Shown here piece by piece: positions 1-13,175 of a stretch of DNA of 64,000 nt; within the stretch, counting starts at the first letter, position 1, and each line of letters opens with the position of its first letter. Both the position numbers and the translations under genes were made by a program. Origin of the DNA: Antedon mediterranea (Eukaryota > Echinodermata > Crinoidea > Comatulida > Antedonidae). Location of the stretch: the NCBI RefSeq assembly GCF_964355755.1, contig NC_092676.1:24782288-24846287 (forward strand), in the 5' to 3' direction. The notes under the pieces were generated by a model. The model was not told where the DNA came from, did not search any database, and was given only the letters and a program-made list of their open reading frames with translations.

Positions 1-101
1 AGTACGAGTTCGCAGCAGATCAGCAGAGTTAAACCTTACCGTTTAAACGGCACATAAGCGCAACTGATTCTTTTTTCAGACATTAGGCCTAGCCTACTCA
101 C

Positions 102-347
102 CAAACACATCAATTTCAAACTGGCATAGTACAAAATTCGCGGCTTCGTCAATGGCTCTGAAGGTGACTGTAGTTGTGGAAAAGAGAAATACGTCACCAG
201 TGTTATGATCAGACGTAATGGTAGGCGGGATCTGTGAGTTATCCGATGCACTTGGCTGGGTCCAATTCACCACTGCTGTGTACAGGCCATCATCAGTACC
301 AATTGAAATATCAGATGGACAGTAAATAAAATATGGCTTCTCTAAAT
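102..347 (-). CDS. HYR domain exon 11, last in window
   Basis: Starts DLEKPYFIYCPSDISI, with ASDNSQIPP, FLFSTTTVTFRAIDEAAN and a closing LCQFEIDVFG. It ends with a GTGAGT donor, so at least one further exon lies left of the window. Confidence 0.87.
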
Positions 348-2661
348 CTATCGAAATAAGGTAATAATACACTTCTATGAACACCGAATGAAAGTAAATA
401 TATTTATATTTAAAAGTTACAATGATACAAAATATAATAGTGCAGGTAACATATTAAAGACTGTTTGTGGTACACCACATACATTTAGTATGAACAGCAA
501 TGTGACACCACCTTAGAAACAATACTCTTCTATAGCTGGTTTCCATTGCGCCCATTGTGAAGCTTACTATTGTTTTAACTTTCACACCAGTCCCACCCAA
601 TTTCCTCTATATTCCCAGTTTTCTGAACTTTCTTCATTCTCACTCCCGGGGACGATCGAAGTATGTTGATCGAAACGTCGAGAAACTCATCAGTTCCTTT
701 CATTACTATACGTGGTGTACCGCAAACTTTACATCAACATTTTGATTTCACTATGCAAAACTTCAAACAATATATTAAAGACTATTAATAACATAAAGCT
801 ATACCTAAAACTGTAATAACGAAAGAACAGTTCTGTACGTTTGATGCACCATCTGAAGCAGTGTAGATGACTTGTGTTTGGCCTACAGTAAAAGCCTCTC
901 CTGGCACGTAATTGGTAGTAACTACTGGATGGTGTCCAGAATTGTCAATAATGTCTTGGAAGTCCCACTCTACGCGTGCCGAAGGCAATCTGTACTCTGT
1001 GTTGACGGTAATATCCATAGGACAGGTATAAAATACAGGTGCTTCAGTGTCTGATAAATAGCCAAGAAAATAGATAATAATGCTATGATAACTATTAAAT
1101 TGTTTATTCTATATACAAAGAAACATCGACCTCAATTCTTTTGAATTATGCGTATTGCTGTTTAATAAAAAATATTCTACTAATATACTTGATTCCCACT
1201 GGGCGCAGCGCAGGGACTAAGTGTTTTGACAAATCACAAACGATGGAGTATTCGAACTGCCGTTTGTCATTGGTCAACTCGCTTGCGTTACGTCTAGGTA
1301 CTTACGTTACGTCCTAATGGGACCAAAGCTTAAACAATACGATCAATTGTGATTACCTTCAACTAGTATATGAAACACACACGTTATTGTGTTCATAGAT
1401 GGATCAACAGCAGTAATGTTTCCAGTGTGGAAACCAATAGTAAACTCATCCCCTGACAAGTGCGAGTGATGCATTGTGGGTGCTTCTCCTGAATTATCCG
1501 TTGCATTAATGCTATCCCAGAAGACAGTCGCTGTTGGCATTCTGTGATCCGTAGAGACCGTAACATTGGCAGGGCAATTATGAATAACTGGAGATTGATC
1601 ATCTGAAAAATAGATACAGTTTGTTTATGAAGCGCTGAACGAGAAACTCGGAAAAACCTCATTTATAAGGAAAAATATTTATCTCTATCAACTAGCTCTA
1701 TCTATTAGCTATGTTGCTAATTCTTCTTACCTAAAACTGTTATATTGAATTGGCAATATGCAATGTTTCCCGCAGCATCTTCAGCGGTGAATAAAATAAG
1801 ATGAAATCCAATTTGGAGTTCCATTGACGTCACTTCCCGATCAGCAATCAATGGATTCTCACCACTGTTGTCAGTTGCGTTCAGATAGTCCCATGAAACG
1901 ATTGTTGTTGCAACATTAGGATCTGAAAAACCTGTAAGATCCTGAGGGCAATTTCTGAATACAGGGGCGGTAATATCTGGAAGATAAAGATCACATCATT
2001 TATTGTAGGCCTACAGTGATACCAATTTCGTTCAATTCATCCAAAGGTTTTACAAAGATTCGGCAAACTTTTTGAGATATCTTATCAATGGACAATCTTG
2101 ATGTATGTAGGCCTCGAAAGCTTTTTTAGTTTTTCATTTTAAGAATAAGTATTTGATTTTTTACCGATTATAGTGATAGTAAATTCACATGTATTAAAGT
2201 TTCCAGCTTCATCTGTTGAATTGTAGACAACGTCTGTATCTCCAATATAGAAATTGTCACCAGACTGAAAGTTTACAGTTACGACTGGAGCATCTCCAGA
2301 GTTGTCCGTGCTGCTAGGTGCTACCCACGTGACTTGTGTAAAATCGCTTGTGTCCAATGCAACATCCTCAATATCTGTTGGGCAGTTTGTAAACTCGGGA
2401 TGTTCTTCGTCTATTAATGGCAAAGAAAATTAGTAATTTATCATTGTAGACCATTTAATTGCATTTTTTAGTCGGCTACAGCTACGGTTGGTCGGTAAAC
2501 ACTAACTTGAGCACGCGACTTCAGACATGTATATGGCCTTGTTAAATATGAGTAGACTCATTCGAGAAGGCAGCACTCGAACACATTTCACGGCTGAAGA
2601 CTTGTTCAACGGAGTATATTTACTTATCATGTGACTCACAATCTTCCAATCAATTGACAAG

Positions 2662-2697
<36 letters not shown>

Positions 2698-5600
2698 TCA
2701 GTGTATTACACAGAGGCGCCTTACAAGATGGAACCATCTTAGCTTCAAGGCGCCTCAGATTAACAAATACAACATTTTAAAACAACTAACAGAAACATCA
2801 ATTAAATCTTCCAGAATTAACAAGAAATTGTTGTACATAATAAAATAATAAAGCATTTTCACAATTCGAAAGAAGATCGGAACCAAAAATAAAAATTTCA
2901 CTTAAAAATGTAAAATTAAATGTTAAAGAAAAAATGTAAAATTAAATGTTAAAGAAAAATCATAATAAGAACGTTTTTTTGTTTCAAACAAATTGGATTT
3001 CTGTAGCAATTTTTTAAACTCAACAAGAAATGAGGAATGTTTTATTTCATTATTTAACTCATTCCAATGTGTTATAATAGATGGGACAAAAGATAAACGA
3101 TATGATGTGGTCTTACAAAATGGAATTATTATATTTCGGATGTTACGCAAGTTATAAACTTCAATATTGTCAGAAAAATTAAATAAGGAGTAAAGATACA
3201 CTGGTGTTAACTTATGAATAATTTTAAAAAACAGTATTAGGTTAAGAAATTGTCTAAGTTTTTCCAATGATAACCAGCCTAATTGACAAGAATTTACCTA
3301 GGTGTGTTATGAATATTGTTACAAATTCTAAACTACAAATAAAATCGGTTGCTGTAATTATTGTCTTACCCTCAGTAATTACGTCAAATGCGCATGTGTT
3401 CTGATTACTTGACGAATCAGTAGCTTCGTAAGTAACTGTCTCGGAACCAATCGTAAACACGCTTCCAGAATTTCTAGTTTGACTTATGGTTGGTTCTAAG
3501 CCAGAGTTGTCTGTAACGACTGGTTCTTGCCAGTCGATGGTAGCCGATGGTAGGCCAGGTTCAGAAGGTGTGTGAATATCAGGGGGGCAATATGTAAACA
3601 CTGGTAGTTCATCATCTGCGAGAAAATAACAAAACAACAAATTGTTCACCTATATTCAAATAATAAATTAGTATAGACCTATTTATATGAATACTTAAGG
3701 TATTTAATTTAGGTATATTTAGGACGGACTTTACGTTGGTTTCCATTTCTTGGACGCAACGTACGGGCAACGCAAGTGATCAACCAACCACAAGGACAGT
3801 TTGGATGATCCATCGCGTCGTGATTGGTCAAAGTACTTGAGTTGCGCTGACACATTTGCTCTTAATTGTTCCTAAGGCTAGATCTACTTAAAACCCTATA
3901 AAACCAAACTTTCTCTTTGTATTATATTGTTTCGCATACCTATAACTGTGATTGTAAATTCACAGAGTGCTATGTTATTAGAACTGTCCACTGCACTGAT
4001 CGCTAGGTAACTTTCACCAATCTGGAACGTGTCCTGTGTGCGAGTATCATTAATGCTAGGGCTTTCCCCGCTGTTGTCAGTTGCTGCTACCAAATCCCAT
4101 GTCACGTCAGTCGTTGGTTCCCCAGTGGCTGTGTTCGTAGTGACGTCATCGGGACAAATTGAAAATACAGGAGGTGTGATATCTTGAAAGAAAAACAATA
4201 ATATTGATAGTTTGTGACGTCACTATTGTTTGATAAAGTATTCACAAATTATTTTGTATTCATATTAAAATAATTTGATTCAAAATATGTAACTCTGGTT
4301 GACAGAAAATAAACAAATCTATGAGGAGACCTAAGGAACAAATGACGATGTCTAATTATGATTTTACGTGTTGGGTTTGATGAGCAAAAGTGCTCAATAC
4401 AAAAGCAGTTCAAAATAGATATATTAATAATGTATCTATTTTTAAATATAGATACATAAGTAAATAAATACATTTCGATTTCAAATCATTTGTTAATGTA
4501 TCGAAACATACTGTTCTAAAAAATGAACGAGTTAATCAAGTTTATTTATTCCTACCGTTTATGTCCACGTCAAATGTGCATATGACACTAAGACCTGCAT
4601 CGTCCGTAGCTGTAATCTGGACGGTGGTAACACCAAGAGGAAACTGCTGCCCGTTAGAATGGCTTCCGGACGTTGTAAACTGATTTGAGTTATCGTCAAA
4701 CACAGGGTCTGCCCAATTGCCAATGCCCCATGAATTACTGTCTTCGAGTGATCCTGTTACAGTATTAGGGCAGGATACGATTTCTGGTGGCTCAGTATCT
4801 ACATGAGATACGGTAAATGCACTTATAATTTTAAAACATTTTTTCAGCATATGATGTAGGCCTATGCTAAAAGTACAGATAACGTCAATATAAATTAGGA
4901 GTTAATTTAGGCACTAATGTATTTGCCTGTTGCCGTCACAAACACGGTACTGCATAACACCAGGAACACAATAGGGCCTCCTTCAAATCGTGTGTATAAT
5001 ACCCAATAGAACAGGTCTAAATTATGTACATAATAGTGTATTACTATACAATATCACACGAAATGAATATTAATGTTAGAAGACGTGATATTGAAGGGTG
5101 TTTAGTGTCGCTAGACCGGGCGTTTATCTGGTATAATAGACGTACCTTCAATGTCAATATTAAATGAACAGTGGTCCGTGTTTCCCGATGGATCAGTGGC
5201 GTCACAATTCACGACTGTGTTCCCGATTTGTATTTGACTGCCTGAATTAGGTGTACAAGTTACTGTGCTGACGGCAATATTGTCCGTTGCTGCTGGAGTG
5301 GACCAGTTAATGACGGCATGATCTTCACCACTATCCGTTAACTGAGAAATATCACTGCCACACGTAATTGTCGGTGGTACAACATCTAATAAAAAGAGTA
5401 TTATTTTTGATGAAATGTGATTATGATTGAGAAATAACTACAAAATCATGTTTGAATTGACAGTATATTTAGAAATAAAGGCATTTAAAGCACCGAACAT
5501 GCAGTGCATTAATAGAATACAGGGCCTAAAAACTAATGTGTATGGTACATTCGAATCCTGATCGAAACGGTGAAGGATTTACGGTACAATGCATTAATGT

Positions 5601-8600
5601 AGAAAAAATCAAATCAAAATTTCAACAAACCGTTTCAGATTTTCAACACTGTATATGGCATGCGATTTATTTAATCAAAACTTTAAAGGATAGTAACTTG
5701 TATTCATTTATTTATATATTTATCATATATATGTATTATTAAAATGATCTACTATGTTCAAAACATATTTCAAAATTGTACAATTTGACAATAAAGTAGA
5801 CTTGTATCTTGTAAAGGAATCAACGATGATACTGATTGTGATAAGAAACGTTTAAATACCTCGAACGATTACATCAAATGTACAAATTGCATGCAAATTG
5901 CACATGTACGGGTCTTTAGCAACAAAACGCATTCCATAGGTGCCTGGTCCAAGAACATCACCTGGGCACCCATCACTAACTTTACAATCAATGGACGAAA
6001 CTGCATCATTGTCCGTTGCTGTTAAACCGGGTGACGCATATGTAATTGTAGCTTCGCCTGGCAAAATGTCAAACACAACATCTGTAGTAGGGCAGTTATC
6101 AAACACTGGTGTCTCGTTATCTAAAAAAAAATGATAACATATTAATAAGCAAATGTATATTACTTTCTTTTAGCTTTTACTTATCACTGATTGAAGCATG
6201 GCATCATCATTATCCTTTCTAGGCACGTGATATCAATCCATTTTTAAACCACTTACGGGCCATGTTATGCATAAATGTAACTATGCATGTTATTGAAGGG
6301 AAAAAGGTAGTTTTGAATGTTTTGGTATAACGTATGAAGGTACAGTTGATAATGAGCAATATTATGTACTTTATTATTATATATTTATACACTATTACAC
6401 ACTTTCAAACTTTATGTGACAACAAAAATGAAGATGCTTATATTGATATGATGATGGCATATCACTGACACTACTATATAATGGACACATCATACTTTTT
6501 TGTCGCATAAAGTTTGATAGTGTAGACATAGCTTTATACTTGGAAAATTCACTGGTAAGTAAAATCCGAACCACATACCTTGAACGTGTACAACAAATGT
6601 GCAGACGGACGTCCCGACGTCGTTTGATGAACTGATAGTGACCGTCGTCATTCCTACTGGAAATTCGTCACCAGATTGATGCGAACTCGTCAGCGCACTA
6701 GCAGACCCGTATGTGCTAGATGCTGTTGGATCTGTCCATGTAGCACGTCCTATGTTTGTTCCAGGATCAATAAGTACCTTGATGGTATCTGGACAGTTAC
6801 TCATTTCTGGTGCCGGAAATGCTATAGGAAAAAGACGATCAACAAAACAAACTATTAAAAAACGAGAGCATAAAAGCCAATTTACACAGACGAGCGGTAA
6901 CGGTAAAAAAAATATAGAATCTATGTTATTCCTTATGACCATTTACAGAACGCCGCGAAACGGACGGGCGATTTCCGCTCAGGATAGATACAGACCATGG
7001 AGGTATAAATTTTATAACTCCATGTACAGACTTTACGTGGGACAAGCTACGCGGGTTTTTTTTCGCTTGCCGTTTACCGCTCGTCTGTGTAAATTGGCCT
7101 TAATGGTAATATCAAAATTACATTTTTAAATAAAATAAAAACACAATTAAGGTTTTTGATGGGATTGACCAAACATCATTCTTATAGTCTGGACATAAAA
7201 TGTATACTAATTCTTGAAAAGGAAGAAGAATATCTCTGATGATTCCAATGAAAGGTTTGTTAATGGTACTTTATATACACATGCATAAGACTGTTTATGT
7301 ACTAATTCTATGCAAGTTAATGATGCTATTAATAAACTCCCCATGGGTAAATCCCCTGGATTTGATGGTTTGACAGGCGAACACATTAGGTATGCGAGTA
7401 AGCGAATTTACGTAGTCCTCAGTATATTCTTTAATGCCATGATATCTCATGGTCATGTGACAAAAGAGATATCTAAAGTTGTGCTCATACCAATAAAGGC
7501 AACTACCGACCTATTGCGCTTGCATGCGTGATGTCTAAAGAGTCTGTTTTGATTTATATATGCGAGGATACACAAACTTAATTTGTGTTTTGTATGTAAC
7601 ATTAGGGTTGAGGGATGGGGAAGAGGATGGGTGCAAAGAAGAACAATTTTTAAATATATTCTTTATCCATTTAGTAACGAAATATTAATTGTTTTCATGT
7701 TTTACAAATAATATACCACTATACACAGTAAAACATTGCGATTTAATACTTTGTTGAAACTATCACCGTCGATTGAAATAGTATAGTACATGTAACGATA
7801 CATCACTACGACGTGTATATGTTTATATAATTTAAAACAATTTGTGAAAACCCGCCTCTATTCGGGCAAAATCATAAATTCGATTTAATGGTCAATAAAT
7901 ATTAAATTATCTAACTCAACTTAATTAGTAGGCATAATGGTTTTCAATTGTTTCTTAGAGCCAATTCCTACTTAAGTTGGTTCCTATCCTACCCTCCAAA
8001 GTTGTTCTGCGTTTAGTTAGGGCATGTGATGTACCGTAGGCCCATCCTCTACTGGTTTTACAACGCTACTCATGCCAGTTAGGGAAGGGTGGTGATGTGG
8101 GTGGTTTAACTGCAATAATAAAGATGTGTACATAATATACGGCGAGTGAAAGCGCTAGCTCATTATCTGTTTAAAAAAATGTATATCCAACCTCTGCAGC
8201 ACAGATTGAAATGGTTGGGTTGGTTGAAAAAAAAATGGATCGAATTTCTGTTATGAGTATACAGTACTTGCCTTTACGACGCCTGAGGGAATAGACACTT
8301 GTGGAACAGAGATTGGAATGTTCCATTCATCGCAAATCAATACATTTGTATAAACGTATATTAAATCTATCAAAATAGTATTTTTTTTTTTAAATCTGTC
8401 TTCAACATTCTTATGCTGTACTCGAGCTGTTCAACCGGTTTTCAGCCATTAAAAACAGTTATCGTAGGAGGAGATAGGAAAATGCGAAGCATCCTCGTAT
8501 TATTGTCTGCGGGTATTTTTCAAGACGAACATCCATTAGACAGTGTATACCGCGATCGAAAAACACCCCTATTTGGGGCAAATCGTTGAACCTAAATTCG

Positions 8601-11600
8601 TTTTAATCGTCAATAACTAATTATCGAACTCAATTTAATTAGTAAACAGGGTTATATCAGGTGGTTAAAATCAGTAGCGAAAGTACGAACCAACTTTATA
8701 TACCATCGAATAAACATTCTAGAAATAACGCGCGATTTACCGAATTTTGCCCTTACGTAAATTTATATATAGATTAAGAATGAATACACATGTAACATTA
8801 TCAATGGGTTAATTTCAAAGAAAAACTGTCAGAATTTTGTCAGTAAGCTTTAATGGAAATAAAGTATATTGTCTGTATGTATTCTTTTAATTTGTGTATA
8901 TACATTTCCATTTTTATATGTTTTTTATGCCCGTATATATAGGTATAATGTACTATATTTGTGTATATTTTTTATCGTTCTTTTAATGTTAATTTTATGC
9001 ATATGTGTATATATTGTATGGGTATATGTGTGTATGTATATATATTTGATATATAGTATGTATTTCTATATATATACGTGTGAATGTATTGATATTATTA
9101 TATACAAATATATAAACTGAAAGACACACAAATTATGATAAATAAGTTAACAAAACGTTTCATAAGTAAACAACTTTTTTTAATAAATATGCAATATATT
9201 TTGTAATAGATAACATAACAAAAAATATGCAGAAAATAATGTAAATATATATGAGATTCTGTTATTTTTGTTTATGTAACATTGAATGAATAAAGGTGGT
9301 GGTTAACCACAACAGATTTTTAAAAAAAGAAATGGTAGTCCGATTTATGCCTGTTTTTTAAATGTCTCCCAAAGCATTTGATCGTATTAATAATTGGACA
9401 CTGTACAAGAAACTGATTAATAGGGGAACCCCTTATGTGTAGTTAGAGTTCTTGTGTCTTGGTATACCAACCAACATCTAATTCATATGTGTGAAAAATA
9501 CTCATTAACGCATGATATATTGTATACGAAGAAAAATCTGTATGTATGTTATTCTGTCCTACAGTCAGGAAATTATCAAAGCTTCCCACTTTAAACTTAG
9601 TTTAGTCGGAACTTGCCTTGTTAAGAGTTTTTAAATTACTTTTGGGTCACAGTTTTGACACCCGATTTGAAAGATGATACGGATATCAAACGATAGTACA
9701 GGTCATTGTGCATCAGAGCTAATACCAAAGATAATAAAAGGAGAAGATACAACAGTTCCGTTGGCGGTGTAAACCACATCCGGGTTACTATTTGCCTACG
9801 CCTGAAGGTGGCGCATTTCTTTTTCACTAGAAGAAGTGCGCCACCTTCAGGCGTGGGTAAGGTAAAACTTTTATTGTAAATATCTATAAAAATGCAAACG
9901 ATGATTATTTATCAAAATGATTATCAAAATATTAAAAATATCAAAATTAGTAGAGCACAGACGCGAGAACACATCAGATCATCACGATCCATCGAAACGT
10001 GGGATTAGACGGGAACCATATCTAGAGCCCGCCGTCGTTCGGCTGCTGGATTCTTACGCGTCAATGAATAAGCGTCCGCGTTTCCTATCCTTCTATGTAT
10101 AACAGCGCGTACTGTTGATTCTTTACCTATTTATATTCTTTGCTAATACACTATGTAGAACCTTCCCAACAAGATGCTCTAAAAAGAGTCTGCCTGATGT
10201 GTTTATATATATAAAAGTATCTCTTCGGAGATCCCGCCTGCGATTTTTTTTTCCGTACGAGAGTTCCTCCATCGGTTCGTTTCGGACTCAATCGACTCTC
10301 TTCGGTATTCGGTAAAGTCAGCTCACTGATGCGTGACAACATAATACAAACATTTACAAACCGCGAGCTAATACCAAAGAATTCTTTGCTAATACTTTCA
10401 CACAGGCTCTCATAATAGTAAAATGAATCTACACTAATACGAGTTTTGATGACATTAAGTAATAAATACTAGGCCTACTTAGTAATTACATTAAGAACCC
10501 AATAGCATATTGAAGATATTTAGGTCTACGACCCAATAGTAGGTCGTATCAGATATTATTTTTTGAAGTTGAACCATGGAGGTATAAAATACCTCCATGG
10601 TTGAACGACCTTTTGTCACGAACGAGAGGCTCTTTTCTTATCGTTTATGGTATTGTAGCTAGCCCATGGCTAGCCTAGCCAAGCTTGTGTAAGCCTATGC
10701 AAGGTATTACTTTTGAATTTAAAATGATTATGTACAGTAGGAATTCCTATGCACAGTGTATGTTTTTTATACCTTTTAAAATAACATTATTAAATTAATA
10801 TTTATATTGTAAGGTAATGGAAATTTTACGTTAAAGGTGTACGTATTAATTATCCCCAATCTTGAAAAATAAAGATTTCAGACTTTTAATATAGGCAATT
10901 TTGGAGTTTTAATTAAGTTATAGGCCTACAACTAATATTATTGTTTATTATGTGTATATGTAATTTGGAAAATCATAAAAAATACATGCAAAGTAAAAAA
11001 TATTCAATTACGGTACTGACACGACTGCAATAGTACAAATACATTTAATAAAACGCATTTTCCATGAAGCTTATAATTATATAAATAAATATAAATATTT
11101 GTAATCTTAGGTCTTGGGTCTTAGCTTTCGTGATCTTAGGTCTTAGGGGGTCTTAGCTTTCGTGACACCCTACTATCATCTTGTCATGAAGATCGGTTTT
11201 CTGTATTCCATATTCTTGATTTTATTTTTTTTATTATGGTTTCTGAAATAATTTTTTTTTTTAAATTGTTCATTTTAATTCGAAATTTCCACCGGCCAAG
11301 ATATCAATAATTATTAAATTAACACAATATTAAACGCTTTATAAGCAAGCATGTGTTTCTATACATTACAACTTACAAGAATACATGTTACTAATACTAG
11401 GCCTATAATGTATACAATTTTTCAAATGTTACACTTAAAAACCTGAAGAAAATTTTAATTTTCTTGATAAAAACATCTGTTAGTGTTACTTCTGTACATA
11501 TAATTTCTAACCTACTACTGTACTTCATCTTATTAAAATAAAAAATAGTACTGTAGATGGAAATGTACTACATTGAATTTGAAGCACACGTAGCGTAGTG

Positions 11601-13142
11601 CTAGGCTAGCTAGGCCTTGCTTGTGACGACCAACAAAGTGCTGCTGCTGTATGTGTGTTACTGTTTGTGAATCTGATGGTACATACATTGGTTTGTGGCT
11701 GCCTATACAGTATTATATTATTAAAATTCTAGGCCTATTATTATTATTACAATGACGTTCAGTACTACTATTAATAGTTATTATTATATTTACAGTGAGT
11801 ATAGTATTAGCCTCTAGTAGTATGTACAGTATGTATAAATCTGTCACTCGTGAAAAAAAAAGCTGTACTGCTCACGTTTTGTCTTGTGGTTGCTGTCACG
11901 CATCAGTGAGCATCGGTGGCTTACCGAAGAGTCGATTGAGTCCGAAACGAACCGATGGAGGAACTCTCGTACGGAAAAAAAAATCGCATCCCGCCTCGTG
12001 AATAAAAATACTGAAAAATGAGGGCGTATCAATCTCTGGTGCGCGTGCGTACAACTGAGGACTAGTGTTGTTCCGCCGCTATTCAATCGAGTTTGAACAA
12101 TACCCTCAGTGGTCTAATGGTTAGGACATCTGCATATCAAGCAAGCGGTCCGAGTTCGAGTCTCGGTTGGCATAATAGGCATGATATGAAGGAGTTTAAA
12201 ACAATAAAAATAATGCATGTTCTGTAAGTAGATCTATTAACGCTCAAAACGTAGGACGATAACTTAAAAATTGTGGAAGTTATTGTGGAAAAAAAAAAAA
12301 CAAAAAAAAAAACAGGTACTTTACTTTACAACATTTTATTTTTCTAAGTAAAAAATTGTACTATCATTTTACCTGGTTGTTTACAAACTCCCTTATACTT
12401 CTCGTCACAGCTCGTCTCTTCCCACATGTAGTTGTAGCCTTGGTCCATAATAGTACAGAGTTGGATTGCGATTTCTTCCCAGTCACTACCATACGCTGTG
12501 AAGTCTACTGGTGTCCCATCATACCAGCCCCAATTGCCGTTCGATTTATGCAAACCGATGAACGCGTAAGCATTATAAGGTAACAGGACGTCCCGGATGT
12601 AGTCGTGCGCCTCCTGTGAATGGACAGATGCTAGTTCCCCCAGGTAGTATCGTCCACATATATAATTTGCATCATCGAAGTCGTAACTCCCGATGGTTAA
12701 TCGAAAGCAACCGCCTTCTCCTAATATATATTGCTGACCGCTTTGGCAGGTACCTAAAAAAGACGTTACCTGTTTATATATACGGGGCGCTGTTGTAGCA
12801 TAATTTTACATGTTCCAAACGGCGCCCGTATTACATAAACTACAATTTAGATCGTAAGCTAACAATCGAGAACTCCAATGTGCTCTCTACCATCGAGGGA
12901 GGGCTTCATTTAATGTTCAATCGTAGTGGTCTAATCCTTCCAAAGTTATCATTTTTTTATGACATTTTTCATAACAGAAATAGTGAATATGTTTACACTG
13001 TGATCTTTCGATTCCCGACGACATGAACCTAAAAAAATGTTCTTTCATTATTTAGTCATTTTATGAATAACATTTTTTATTATTAATACTATTTTATCAT
13101 TACTGTTAGATCCATATTACTTGATGATTTGCTAGCATTATT

Positions 13143-13175
<33 letters not shown>

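Noticed and set aside
8869-9120. 83-codon Tyr/Ile/Cys-rich frame
   Set aside because: AT-rich low-complexity DNA with TATATG words; no conserved motif.
11795-12086. Basic peptide frames reading SPKRTDGGTLVRKKK at both 10.2 and 11.9 kb
   Set aside because: They are the two inverted ends of the Mutator-like element.
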